This document shows, piece after piece, positions 54,335 to 64,000 of a stretch of 64,000 nt of DNA (the first letter of the stretch is position 1; each line of letters begins with the position of its first letter). The translations under genes were made by a program, and so were the position numbers. Source of the stretch: Adiantum capillus-veneris (lineage: Eukaryota; Streptophyta; Polypodiopsida; Polypodiales; Pteridaceae); the NCBI GenBank assembly GCA_014529385.2, contig CM043959.1:9760809-9824808 (forward strand). The letters run 5' to 3'. The notes beneath the pieces are model-generated. The model made no database searches. It was not told the DNA's origin and saw only the letters and a program-made list of their open reading frames with translations.

Positions 54335-54561
54335 TGTTGGAATTAGGGTTGCAGAGAAACACACACAGCTTGGAGAAGACGCAGGAAGCTCAAGGCACAC
54401 AATAGAGAGTGTGTTACTTAGTGTGCAATGGAAAACTAGATAGCCCTAGAGTGATGGGCGTATATACAATGCACGGGGGGAAAAACCTCCTAAAGAGGGA
54501 AAAAATGCCCTGGAGGTCTTAATGTGTTCACACACATCACTACCACATGTATAAGGTAACA
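54335..54561 (-). repeat. 3' LTR of copia B
   Basis: Starts TGTTGGAATT and ends AAGGTAACA. Inside it follows AATCCCCCCTCGAGTG (54562-54577), on the minus strand a CACTCGAGGGGGGATT polypurine tract. Boundaries rest on these signals, because the partner LTR was not found. Confidence 0.65.
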
Positions 54562-54636
54562 AATCCCCCCTCGAGTGATGCGGTAAACAAGAGCTGGCAC
54601 ATGAGTAAAGGGAAGTGCCATGCCCTGAGGACATGA

Positions 54637-57600
54637 TCATTCCACAAAGGGGAGTAAGCCCAAAGATTTGCGGAAAGCTTCAAGCTTCTCATGAGACAAT
54701 TTCTTTGTGAAAAGATCTACAAGGTTTTCTTGTGTTGGTACATAGGCCAAGCTGATCTCTCTTGCTGAGATCCTCTCCCTGACATAGTGGTAATGCACCT
54801 CAATGTGCTTTGTGCGAGCATGAAAAACTAGGTTTCTCGCAACGGCCAATTTGCTGTGACTGTCAGTGTAGATAGTGTTGGCAGTGTCGTGTCCAACACC
54901 CAAATCAGCCATAAGGCATCTGAGCCATAGACAATCAACTGTAGTTGTGAAGACTGCCCTGTACTCAGCCTCACAACTCGAAGTGGCCACAGTAGGTTGC
55001 TTCTTGCTCAACCATGATATACATGAACTGCCAAGCATGAAACAAAAACCACTTGTGGACACTCGCATGTCAAAACAACCAGCCCAATCTGAGTCCGAAA
55101 AAGCATGTAAGTCTGGCGGCAATGATTCCCCCTTGGGATAAAAGAAGCCAAGATGTAAAGTGCCACCAAGGTAGCAAAAAATCCTCTTGATAACCTGCCA
55201 ATGCTTAGACCCTGGGCTATGCATAAATCAACTGACCTATGAGAATGAAAACTGAATATCTGGCCTCGTGTTGCATACATAAATGAGGCAGCCAACAGCA
55301 ATTTGGTAAAGAGTGACATGAGCAAGATCGCCAGCATCATATAGACTCAACTTCAAACCTGTTTTCATGGGAGTGGCAATAGGTTTGCAATCCTCAAGTC
55401 CAAACTTACATAGCAATGTTTCCATGTAACTTTTATGACACAAAGCAATACCACCATCACACTGCTTAAACTGTATACCCAAGTAATGATGCAACAACCC
55501 CAAATCTTTCATCTTGAAAGTAGCATTCAAATCACCCTTAAATTCAGCAATATGTCTCTCATTTGGTCCAGTGATCAACAAATCATTGACATAAAGAACC
55601 ACATTGAGAAGTACATCATCCTCACGCTTTACATACAATGTGCTTTCTGTTGGACTGTTATGAAAGCCTCGTTTCACCAAATGAGTGTCAGCTTTCTCAT
55701 ACCAAGCACGAGGAGATTGATTCAGCCCATACAAAGCCTTCTTACATCTGCACACTTTGTCCTCTTGTCCTTTTATGACAAAACCATGAGGCTACGTTAC
55801 ATAAACTTCCTCAAATATGTCACCATTCAAGAAAGCAGTAACAATGTCTGATTGATGTACATCCCAACCAAAATGAGCTGCCAATACACATAGAAAATGC
55901 ACAGCAGTCATACAACAAGTGGGAGAAAAAGTCTCTTCATAATCAGTGCCTTTTTGTTGTGCATTACCCTTTGCAACAAGTCGAGCCTTATGGCGATTGA
56001 CCTCACCATCCAGCTTGCGTTTTAACTTGTAAACCCACTTCGTACCAATGGCCTTTTTGCGAGGAGGAAAATCACATAAAGTACAGATGTCATTTTCTAT
56101 AAGTGCATCATATTCTGATTACATGGCAGCCATCCAATTTTCTGAATTCTGTGCTTCATCAAAAGACAGAGGCTCTTCAACATCATGTAAGCTAGACACA
56201 ACCAAAGCATAACAATCCGATGCATAAGATGCATGGCAAGAGCCTGAATGAGTATGACTAGACAAAGGTGCATCCAATTTACTGTCACGCAAAGTGTGCA
56301 CCAGCCATTTTGGCATACCTCTAGCCTACTCATTTTCATCCCTTTCCTCATCAAGTACATCCTGTACATCTGCATCAGTAATAGGCTGATCTAAAACATT
56401 TTCAGAAACCCCCATAGGCTGTACATTTGCCTCATTGGAACTTACATTCATATTTCCACCACTGAAAAGAGGCAACAAAGTGTCATAAATGTCCTGTGAG
56501 CTTACATTACTGTCTCTAGTACAAGACAGCAAGGGCTGAACCAAATCTTCCACAAACATTACATCCCGAGAAAACAGAATACGTTTTGTTTGCGGATGAT
56601 ACAACATGTAACCTTTGCTTTCAACACTATAACCAACAAGAATACATTTCACAAGGCTTATCATCCATTTTTTTGCACTGCACTTGTGGCACCAAAGCAT
56701 ATGCCAAACAACCAAAAACACGCATGTGCTCAATAGAAGGCTTTCTATCATGCCATGCTTCATATGGAGTAATAGACTACAAAGCTTTCGTAGGACACCT
56801 GTTAAGTAGATAAGTGGCATACATGATGGCCTCAATCCAAAAAGAATGCGGCAAAGATTGACTTTTGACCATACATCGTGCCATTTCCGTCAGTGACCTA
56901 TTTTTCCTCTCAGCAACACCATTTTTCTGAGGTGTATAAGGCAATGTACATTGGTGTTTTATCCCACAACTAGCCAAAAATGCATTAAATTCATGAGACA
57001 TATACTCCCCCCCCTCGATCGGAACGGAGGGTGCCCATAGTACATTTTGAGACATTTTTAGCCATAGCCAGAAATTGTTTGAAGCACATAAAAACTTCGG
57101 ACTTCGCTTTAAGCGGAAATACCCATGCATGCTTGGAGTAATCATCAATGAAAGTCACGAATATCAGGTAATTTCCCAAGGACGGAGTTTGCATGTGGCC
57201 CAAACTGAACCATCCTTTGGAAATTTAGAACGCTGCATCTTACCCAAAATACAGTCTTCACAAACATGTTTGGCAGGTGCTTCAAGAGGCGGCAAAGAAG
57301 CAACCATATCAGATTTTTGCAAACGCAGCAAACTAGCAAAATTCAGATGACCAAAACGTGTATGCCAAAGTTTTGCATCTGAAATAGCCCTTGAATCTGC
57401 AACAGCATTTGCAAAATTTTGTCCACACTTGTCATACAAAGTGAGCTCATACAGCCCACAGCACAAGAGCCCAGATGGAACAATTTCATCACCAAAACTA
57501 AGATCATGAACTGTACATCTATCATCCACAAATTTGATTACAAGTCCAAGTCTAGCAAGTGCCGATACAGACAAGAGATTCTTCTTGATCCCAGATACAT

Positions 57601-57892
57601 AAAGTGCATCAACAAGTGTGAAGGAACAATCAGTGAGCACAATCTTTCCAACTCCCTGAAGTGGATAAGAGGCATTGTTGGCACAAGTGACTAAATTCCC
57701 ATGAGGGACAGACTCGAGAGAGGTAAACAATTCACGATGTGAGGTAATGTGCTTTGTAGCACCACTATCGAAACCATAACTTAAAAGCATAACTATAACG
57801 AACCATAACCATAACTTAAAACCATAACCGGCTATAACCACTTTGATCAAAACCATAATGCAGATAAACATAACCATAAACAAAATTAACAA
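54637..57892 (-). pseudogene. Pol of copia B: protease, integrase, RT, RNase H
   Basis: Read leftwards. 57892-57164 has protease YGFDSGATKHIT and the gag-pre-integrase zinc part (LWHTRFGHLNFASL, CEDCILGK). 57203-56326 is integrase with FIDDYSKHAWVF, LRSDRGG, YTPQKNGVAERKNR and a long C-terminal part. 56200-55237 is RT with KARLVAKGNAQQKG, FLNGDIFEEVYV and KALYGLNQSPRAWYEK. The RT active site reads LYVNDLLI instead of LYVDDLLI, so one catalytic Asp is Asn. 55224-54637 is RNase H with AFSDSDWAGC, SCEAEYRA and TKHIEVHYHYVRE. Several stops and frame changes. The domain order PR-IN-RT-RH is diagnostic for copia. Confidence 0.9.
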
Positions 57893-57965
57893 TAACCATA
57901 AGCATAACCAGAAAGAGAAACAATAACTGTCTATACAATGACAATGACAATAATCATAACCATAA
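57783..57965. repeat. CATAAC minisatellite
   Basis: Degenerate tandem repeat of CATAAC/CATAACTATAAC units just upstream, in element sense, of the copia B protease. In one frame it would encode Tyr-Gly repeats. The actual frame is unclear. Confidence 0.7.
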
Positions 57966-57977
57966 GGGAAACAATAA

Positions 57978-59234
57978 CTATCTGAACACTAACTGTTTGT
58001 ACAAAAAAGAGACACAGAAGCGTGTCTGTGTCTCACAAAGCATATATATGAAATCTGGTCCACTAATGACAAGGCGTCGCAACCTGCACATAGGACAACT
58101 CACAAAATGTAACACCTGGCACGCACGGTGGATTATGCGAACCCACACCTTAGCCCCTTCAGTTGGAAGGTTCCGGTTGTTGTTCTTTGATGTGTTCTGG
58201 TAAGGAAGAAATGTCGATGTAGACAAACCCTCGAAATCCTCACGATGAGCCCAATACACCTCGGGCAAGAGATGTGGATCTATCTCAATTTTCTCCGCCC
58301 AAGGATCTCTTGGAATAAATTGTTATGGCAAAGGAACAGACTGAGGCACCTGTGGCAAAGGAGCAAGAGGTGTATGCAGAGGATAATATCAAGATAGATA
58401 TCTATTTAGTGCATGCCAAAAAGGAGGACATGGTGGAAGACTGAGGGAGAATGAATGAGCCAAATTCTCCACCCAAAAACATAACCTGCGCCGCTCCTTA
58501 TGCAGACGATGTATCACTCGCTGCAAACGAGAGACATAAGCCTGGGCCTTAGCACAATCTTCTATAGCTTGCACCCAATCAGCAATATCAAAACCTTCTG
58601 GAACAACATTCTTACCTCTGTCAGTGTTTGATGGCTCAAGTTGCTGCGCTATCACCTCAGCATTCAGCCTTGTTCTCCAACTCTGTAGTTGATTCTCCAA
58701 AAAATTGTGGAGGTCCTACTGCATCTCCACTGCTCAGGCAACCAGGTCATTCATACTAATCATCACATCACCCGGATGAGATGCTAAATAATTGGCAAAG
58801 CTATTCTGCGTTCGCAATTGGAGCAATTCGTCTTGAATAGAAGTTACAAACGCAGAATCAGCCCCCTTGAGTGCTTGTATTTCTTCAACTTGTCTCCGAG
58901 CTGCCGCACGTAATTCCTCATTTTGATTTGTTAAACTAGCGATGCTAGCCTGCAAAGCCATTACCTGTGTTTCCAGCTCTGTGACTAGTGCCTCGATTGC
59001 AGGAGCTGGCAAGGCTGCATTGATAGAATCCACAAGCCACTGCAAAAAAGTGCCGCATGCCTGGAGTTGGCCAGAGGGATTTTTAATCGTCGCCTCCCAG
59101 GGAAAAACTGCGGGAAGGGTACCTTTCGTCGGAGTTGCTGTGTTAGTGATTCCAAAAAAACCTGGCTGTAAGGAAGTGTCCGCGCCCGCAGAGCTAGTCC
59201 CAGTCGGAGTAGAGGATGCCTCCCTTTCCTGCAT
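57978..59234 (-). pseudogene. Unknown coiled-coil ORF at the gag position of copia B
   Basis: One minus-strand frame stays coding-like for ~418 codons with about four stops. It starts MQEREASSTPTGTSSAG and runs through a predicted coiled coil (EALVTELETQVMALQASIAS, NEELRAAARRQVEEIQALK). It then has WRTRLNAEVIAQQL, VSRLQRVIHRLHKERRRL, RDPWAEKIEIDPHLLPEVYW and a Cys-containing end (VSCPMCRLRR). It has no copia gag features such as a zinc knuckle before protease. It could be a very divergent gag or a captured plant gene. I do not recognise it. Confidence 0.4.
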
Positions 59235-59473
59235 TCTGCGTCTTCAATGTGCAACAGCGGAATCCTCTGGCAGTGTGGATGTCGAAGCAGGAGGTGGTGT
59301 GGAAAACAAGGTTTCCTCCCGACCTCACTTCCGACTCGATGTTCCTGCAATGGCCATCTCCTATGCACTAGAGGCTACCACTGCAATCGACGTTCCGGGC
59401 ATATCCACAATAGGAGCAGGAGTTTGAGTCACCCGCACATCTGACACTCTTGACTCTAAGTTTATGGCAGGGG

Positions 59474-59693
59474 TGTTGCAGTACTGCGTACTACAAACGA
59501 TCATCTTCATAATGACACAGAGGGAGCAGAGTTAGAGGGAAAACTTCTCTCTATTGAGAGAGAAGGAGAGAGCACAGAAATAGAACCCCAAAGTGTGTAG
59601 AATACACACATGAGATGATGTATATATAGAGGGGACCTGGGTGCCATATATGGAGAAGCCATATATTGAGTATCTTCACATATAATCTCAACA
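59474..59693 (-). repeat. 3' LTR of copia C
   Basis: TGTTGCAGTA...TAATCTCAACA, about 220 bp. The right edge is set by the polypurine tract. The left edge is a guess at the nearest TGTT. Confidence 0.55.
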
Positions 59694-60064
59694 CCCCCGC
59701 TCAAATAAGGGTTCCTAATTGTGGATTGAAAAACCCTTGGGGGATCAAGGGAAAAACCCACAGCTCTATATACACTCACTGTTATATTACAAAAAATATT
59801 GAATGTACAAATGTTCATGAGGAGCTACATTACTCCTTTTACAATGAATATTTTATGAGGAGCTAAATCACTCCTTTTACAATGAATGTTTTATGACGAG
59901 TTACATTACTCCTATCCTATCAAATACAATAATGAATACAAAGGCTCAATATAGAGGTGTAAAGGCTATCGATTAGCTCGTAATCAGAAGTGTCTCCGTG
60001 AATCTGTGTTGGACGGATACGTTGTGACGAACGTCAGCATAGCGAGAACTCACCTAACATATAA
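59474..60064 (-). mobile_element. 3' end of copia element C, cut by gypsy D
   Basis: A probable LTR (59474-59693) is followed by CCCCCGCTCAAATAAGG, a polypurine tract on the minus strand. The 100 bases beyond it resemble the same place in copia A (9632-9709): both read CTCAAA-AA-GG, then GGAT-GA-AAACCCTT and GATCAAG-GAAAAAC. Copia C is therefore a relative of copia A. It is interrupted at 60065 by the LTR of gypsy D. Confidence 0.65.
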
Positions 60065-61079
60065 TGTCAACTGAGGACGGAGCTCGACCCGCAGGCGCGT
60101 GGAAGCAAGCATAGGGTGTCAATCTACACTCGAACGACTCCTAACTAATTCCTACAGAGGTCTCTACCCAATGTCTAAGCTACAGCCTTCAAGAGTGCTT
60201 AAGAAGAGATCTCCTACAATGCTTACAAGAGCCAAACACCCATCAAACACTCTCAAAACGCCACACAACTTGAAGGAGACCCTACTAACACCAATAGGTC
60301 GCTCTCCCTAAGGTCCATGAACCAAAATCTCAACCCAAAACACCCAGTGCAAAATCCCGTAGGATAAATTTGTAGGTCGTCGTTTCAGAAAACTAAAGTG
60401 CCTAATGTGTAGCTCTACTCAATGTGAATGCGTGGATATGCTGAAATGAAAAAATGGACAACGTATGCTCACCGAATCACCAGATGAAGCTCATAGATGG
60501 AGCTCGCAAAACCGGACTGTACGTGTGCAATGTAGGTATTGGCGCGTAGCTCTCGTCGCACGCAACACGCTACACTTCTCCACACTCGATTGTGACCACT
60601 GGTATGCGCGTAGCGTCAAGAAGAAGCTCTCACTCTCTCTCGTACACAGTACGCTCACTCATAGACAATAGATCAGATTATTAGAAGTCCCCTTACAAAG
60701 CTTTAGTTTTTGGCTTATATACTAAGCCTTAGAAAACCTAATGTCCGACCAAAATGACCTTATTTTTCCCTAGGCTTCTATAGAGCTTAATTACAAAACC
60801 GTGTGCTGGCTTTGCTCATCAAAAAAGCATCTGTGGCCAAAATACAATTGTCGACTTAAAATATGAAGTTCCCGTAAACATTACAAAAATGGCCGTAATG
60901 GCTCAAAATAATAATAACGGTATATTCGATGATGTCCATGAGCTTGTATCTTCACATTACAACATCCATCTTTGTCTTCATCACTTCATCAACATCTTCA
61001 TTTGGAATATTTAGAGAATCTTTGAGGAATCTTCATGGAATCTTTGTGGAAGCGTTGTTGAAAGGTTGACCTGTCAACA
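60065..61079 (-). repeat. 3' LTR of gypsy D
   Basis: Begins TGTCAACTGAGG and ends GACCTGTCAACA, about 1015 bp. The right edge is fixed by the adjoining polypurine tract. The left edge is the best TG in the right context. On the minus strand AGTATATAAGCC (60711-60722) is a good TATA box for LTR transcription. Confidence 0.6.
60714..60721 (-). promoter_or_regulatory. LTR promoter TATA box of gypsy D
   Basis: TATATAAG on the minus strand, within the putative LTR about 360 bases from its transcription-upstream edge. Sequence match only. Confidence 0.45.
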
Positions 61080-61091
61080 CTCTCCCCCTCC
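61080..61091 (-). other. Polypurine tract of gypsy D
   Basis: The minus strand reads GGAGGGGGAGAG directly before TGTTGACAGG. A second identical tract lies at 61258-61269, about 180 bases upstream in element sense. Confidence 0.65.
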
Positions 61092-62470
61092 GAAGTCTTG
61101 TCGTCCCCGACAAGACCCTATGTCTGCAGTGGCCTTGACGAGTGCTTCATGTTTTGGTGTTTGTTTAAGCTTTTGTTGTTGCAGTTGCTTCGATTAGATG
61201 CTTTGTATGTTGTAGAGTTACCTTTTTCTTGTACATGTAGTGTAGTTGAAGCCATAGCTCTCCCCCTCCGATTGGTTGTTGTAGCATGAATAGGTTGAGT
61301 GAGGTTTGTTGTTGTAGCAAGTCATTATCTTGGCAGCTCTGTATTGTTTTTTCGTTGGGTGTCATCCTGCATCTGTACCTGTAATCTTGAAGCCTTTTTG
61401 AATTTTTTCTGGGCCATTCCCCTTTGATATTCTATTTGATGAGCATGTAGTTGTTTGGGGATGTCGTTGGTCTTCTTTTCTGTGTTTTTATAAGAAAAAT
61501 AAAATAGTAAAAATAAAATGTGGCGTATTTAAAAAAGTGAAGGTCTTGGATACCTGGATAGGACTAAAGGGAAAAACCCAGTGGGAAAAAAATGCCTTTA
61601 GTCACAATTAAATGTGAGGCAATATGTACTTATGTTTTGATGTAACCAATTTTTGTTGAGTTAAAGTACTTATGGCCGTATGGCTACTATAATTGACTGG
61701 ATATACATTGGATAAGTGTTAGTAGCTTGAAGTCAGAGTCATTGTTGTTGAGAAAATGCTCATGAAACCTGTTACCGCTTTGTCATCGTCATTTTGTTGT
61801 GTAAGTGCATGGGTGGAACACAAATCATGTCAAATGCAAATGTCCAATGATGGGACATTGTATATGATTTCACAAATAGATGCATGGGAAACAATATGTT
61901 GTGCGAGAAGAGTTTTTATGGGTGCTTCCAGGAGTGAACGTAGCTAGAGAAGCAAAAATATATTTGACTTCAAGAGCTACCATTATTCACAAGAAGGGTT
62001 TTGGCCGACGAGGTTTTGTCCACTCTCCTCACTGTGTTCATGTGCGTGAGTGTTTTCTGGACTACTCTGCCACTCCACCATTTAAAATAGTAGACTTTTA
62101 CTCTTATGCTCACCTCTTCCAGCATGAGTGACGTGACTTTATGTATGCTCAACTCTCGAGCTTGAGCTTATATCTATTAGCTAGACTCATAGACCACAAA
62201 GAAAATATTAGACTTGAAGCTTGGGTCTGACACTTTGCTCATTTAGTGGCTCAGCTGCCCGACTCTAGACTCTTATGCCATGTATTTTTAATGGCGAGTT
62301 CGACTTACCTAATCACGTCTTGAAATCCAATTCCATATGCTATTGAGGTTTAGGCCATTCTCTTTGGTTTGGTTTTGTGATGCCATTTTGTCAAATACAT
62401 TGACAAATACCTGCTCTTCATGCTTTGGTAGCACATTGATGTTGCGTGGTGAGATAGGTTTTCAGGTTGA
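61092..62470. other. Gypsy D 3' region, no gene supported
   Basis: Contains the second polypurine-like tract (61258-61269) and a plus-strand 83-codon frame (61880-62131) without recognisable content. No counterpart of the Gy3 143-codon ORF was found. Confidence 0.4.
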
Positions 62471-62516
62471 AGCAATGGTTGATGAAGTCTTCTTCCAGAC
62501 TTCATCAACCATTGCT
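62471..62516. repeat. Perfect 20-bp hairpin
   Basis: The left arm AGCAATGGTTGATGAAGTCT (62471-62490) and right arm AGACTTCATCAACCATTGCT (62497-62516) are exact inverted copies around a 6-base loop TCTTCC. There is no mismatch or bulge. Confidence 0.95.
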
Positions 62517-62734
62517 ATGAATTCTTCTTGTATCCTTGCTTTACCTTTGTTGATAAGAGGCTGTAGACTAGTTGTGGGCCTCTGTTGTTGAGTTCCGGCT
62601 ATAGGTTTTGGAATTCAAGTTGTCCTTGGTCCTTGTGGGACCTGCTTTTCCACTTGCCTTGTTGCTTGTTTGACTTGATGGTCCTTTGGCTTCATTGTCC
62701 AAATATTGTTGTTACCTTTGTAAAAGCCTTGCTC

Positions 62735-63640
62735 CTATAGTAAATGACGAGGGATCCACCTTGGAGTTGTAGCACTCATGGTTGTGTAGTTGAGTTGTCG
62801 TTGTTGGGCATGTTGTGCTACATGAGTTTTCTTCATGATCTCAGGGGAAGCTTTAATATTTGGCAACCAAATTTGAGTGTTACCTGTATAGTATCCTTGT
62901 GCTTCCAGTAGCTTGACTGGGATCATTTGTTGCACTGCTTGCTGTGTGACCTTAGCTTGACTTTGTGGGGTATTTTCACCGTAGAGCTCTAACTTTGGTA
63001 CCCACAACTGCTTCAATGTTTTTTGCTTGGAAGGTCTTTGCTTCTTCTTCCTGTACCTGTTTTACTCCTGTATGAATAGTTAGACCTACGCTTGATGCCC
63101 TGTTGATCTTGTTGTGAAGAGATACCACATGCTGGGTATGTCCAAGCTGTTACCTTTGGTTTTTTGACCCATACTTTGATGTTCTCGTCATAGTAGCCTT
63201 GAGCAGTGATTGAACTGTTTGATGCTTTCCAACCTGTGAATTTTGCTTGTCATGGTTCTTTTGATGCTGGTACCCAAAATTGGATCTTTGTCCTTGATGT
63301 ACTCCTTGGATACTAACACTTGGTTGACCTGTTTCTTTCTTTTGTGGAGGTTTTGTTGCGATGGAAACTTTGGTTGATAGACTTTGCGCTTTGGTTTCCA
63401 TTGTGTTGTCGAGGGTTTGGCTTTTGATGTAGAGGCTTCTTCGTGTAGGTGAATTGGCTGGGCTAAAGACTTTGACTGAAGTGAAGGATTTGAAGACCAT
63501 ATTAGGTAAAGTGGGAAAATCCCAATTCCCAGGTTGGACAACTTTCAATATATCATGTATAAAATATAGAGATTTTGTCAAAAATTTGAGTTTTCTTAAG
63601 GTCTCATTCCACTTTATGCACATACAATACACAATGAAAA
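62735..63640 (-). pseudogene. Degraded W-V-P-K repeat tail of gypsy D pol
   Basis: Spread over three frames. Recognisable repeats in order: TTQWKPKRKVYQPK (about 63360-63400), QFWVPASKEP (about 63270), AQGYYDENIKVWVKKPK (about 63155-63205), KQLWVPKLELYG (about 62990), VKLLEAQGYYTGNTQIWLPN (about 62850-62930) and TPRWIPRHLL (about 62740). The LLEAQGYY-x-GN-x-QIW-x-P block is nearly the same in Gy3 (about 14030-14090), so the two tails are homologous. The sequence lost its frame at several places. Function of the repeats is unknown. Confidence 0.65.
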
Positions 63641-64000
63641 CAACTAAAATATCATGGTTTCAATCAATTGGATTATTAGGAGAGGAGTATATTGCATCCA
63701 TTATCGTTGTCTATGTTCTAATGTCCTACCTACAACTTATCTCAACATGGAGAGCTTGGTTTCTAGGTCCACCACTTGTCCAAGTTAATGTAAAAGTGAC
63801 TCAAGGTTCACAACTTGTGAAAGCAAGGATCCATTGAGGAATACAATCCACTTGGCTATTTTTCCTTAATTTATTGCATGTGACATTTAAGCAAGGTCCA
63901 CTTCTAATCTATAACTTCTTAATTTGAGGCATGGGGCATACATAAAATATGTAGCATATGCTCTATTGCCTCATAGGAAGGTTGGTTTCAAGGTGCACTT
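63641..64000. other. Window edge, nothing identified
   Basis: AT-rich sequence with one short plus-strand frame. It belongs to the interior of gypsy D or to an insertion in it. Confidence 0.3.

Larger units (their letters stand above)
54335..57892 (-). mobile_element. Ty1/copia element B (pol half plus 3' LTR)
   Basis: Minus-strand copia. Left end: LTR 54335-54561 and polypurine tract. Then, rightwards, come RNase H, RT, integrase, the gag-pre-integrase segment and protease. The right LTR was not found. A CATAAC repeat and an unrelated-looking ORF (57978-59234) occupy the place of gag. Multiple stops show it is inactive. Confidence 0.85.
60065..64000 (-). mobile_element. Gypsy element D, 3' part, related to the Gy3 tail
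   Basis: A minus-strand element whose 3' LTR is 60065-61079, next to the polypurine tract GGAGGGGGAGAG (61080-61091). Further right lies ~1.5 kb of non-coding sequence, then a degraded copy of the same W-V-P-K repeat tail that follows integrase in Gy3. The integrase itself must lie beyond the window. The other LTR and target duplication are outside. Confidence 0.7.

Overview
This window is plant nuclear DNA made almost entirely of transposable elements. It carries Ty3/gypsy elements with a second RNase H domain, an Athila-like gypsy element, Ty1/copia elements and a CACTA (En/Spm) DNA transposon. It also has GT-AG introns and long (CT)n/(GA)n/(CA)n tracts. The host is a large-genome land plant. 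A fern or other non-flowering plant is a guess from the unfamiliar element types, not something the sequence proves. No tRNA, rRNA, CRISPR or bacterial-type gene is visible.

Layout, left to right. (1) 1-4930: gypsy element G1 (+), an LTR pair around two leader mini-ORFs, gag and a broken pol whose integrase is deleted. (2) 5143-8184: remnant of another gypsy family (-), gag and protease only. (3) 9489-33321: a three-level nest. A copia element (143-bp LTRs, -) contains a 20.7-kb CACTA transposon (9710-30404, TAC target duplication). That in turn contains a 13.5-kb gypsy element, Gy3 (11030-24486, -, 570-bp LTRs, GGGTG target duplication). (4) 33.3-42.9 kb: an unclassified transposase-like gene with introns, a minus-strand unknown, three tandem arrays built partly of hairpins, and a centromeric-histone-like H3 fold. 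(5) 42923-51611: gypsy element G2 (+), 1.1-kb LTRs and an intact 1465-codon pol, inserted into the gene region of (4). (6) 51612-53540: a multi-exon gene with an Ulp1/C48-like domain that has lost its catalytic residues. (7) 54335-59234: copia element B (-). (8) 59474-60064: end of copia element C. (9) 60065-64000: 3' part of a gypsy element D (-) related to the tail of Gy3.

How the genes fit together. The LTR elements encode the usual capsid, protease, reverse transcriptase, RNase H and integrase sets, and the CACTA element carries TNPD-like and TNPA-like genes. Several parts are not explained by these standard sets. There is a conserved ~72-residue leader ORF in G1 (two copies) and G2 (one). 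Gy3 has a dead second retropepsin-like domain and W-[VI]-P-K repeats after integrase, and the repeats recur in D. Gy3 also has a 143-codon ORF after pol with its own TATA box. The histone-like and dead Ulp1-like segments lie on either side of the G2 insertion.

Limits: all calls come from reading the sequence by eye. Family names rest on remembered motifs, no database search was run, and identity or divergence figures are visual counts.
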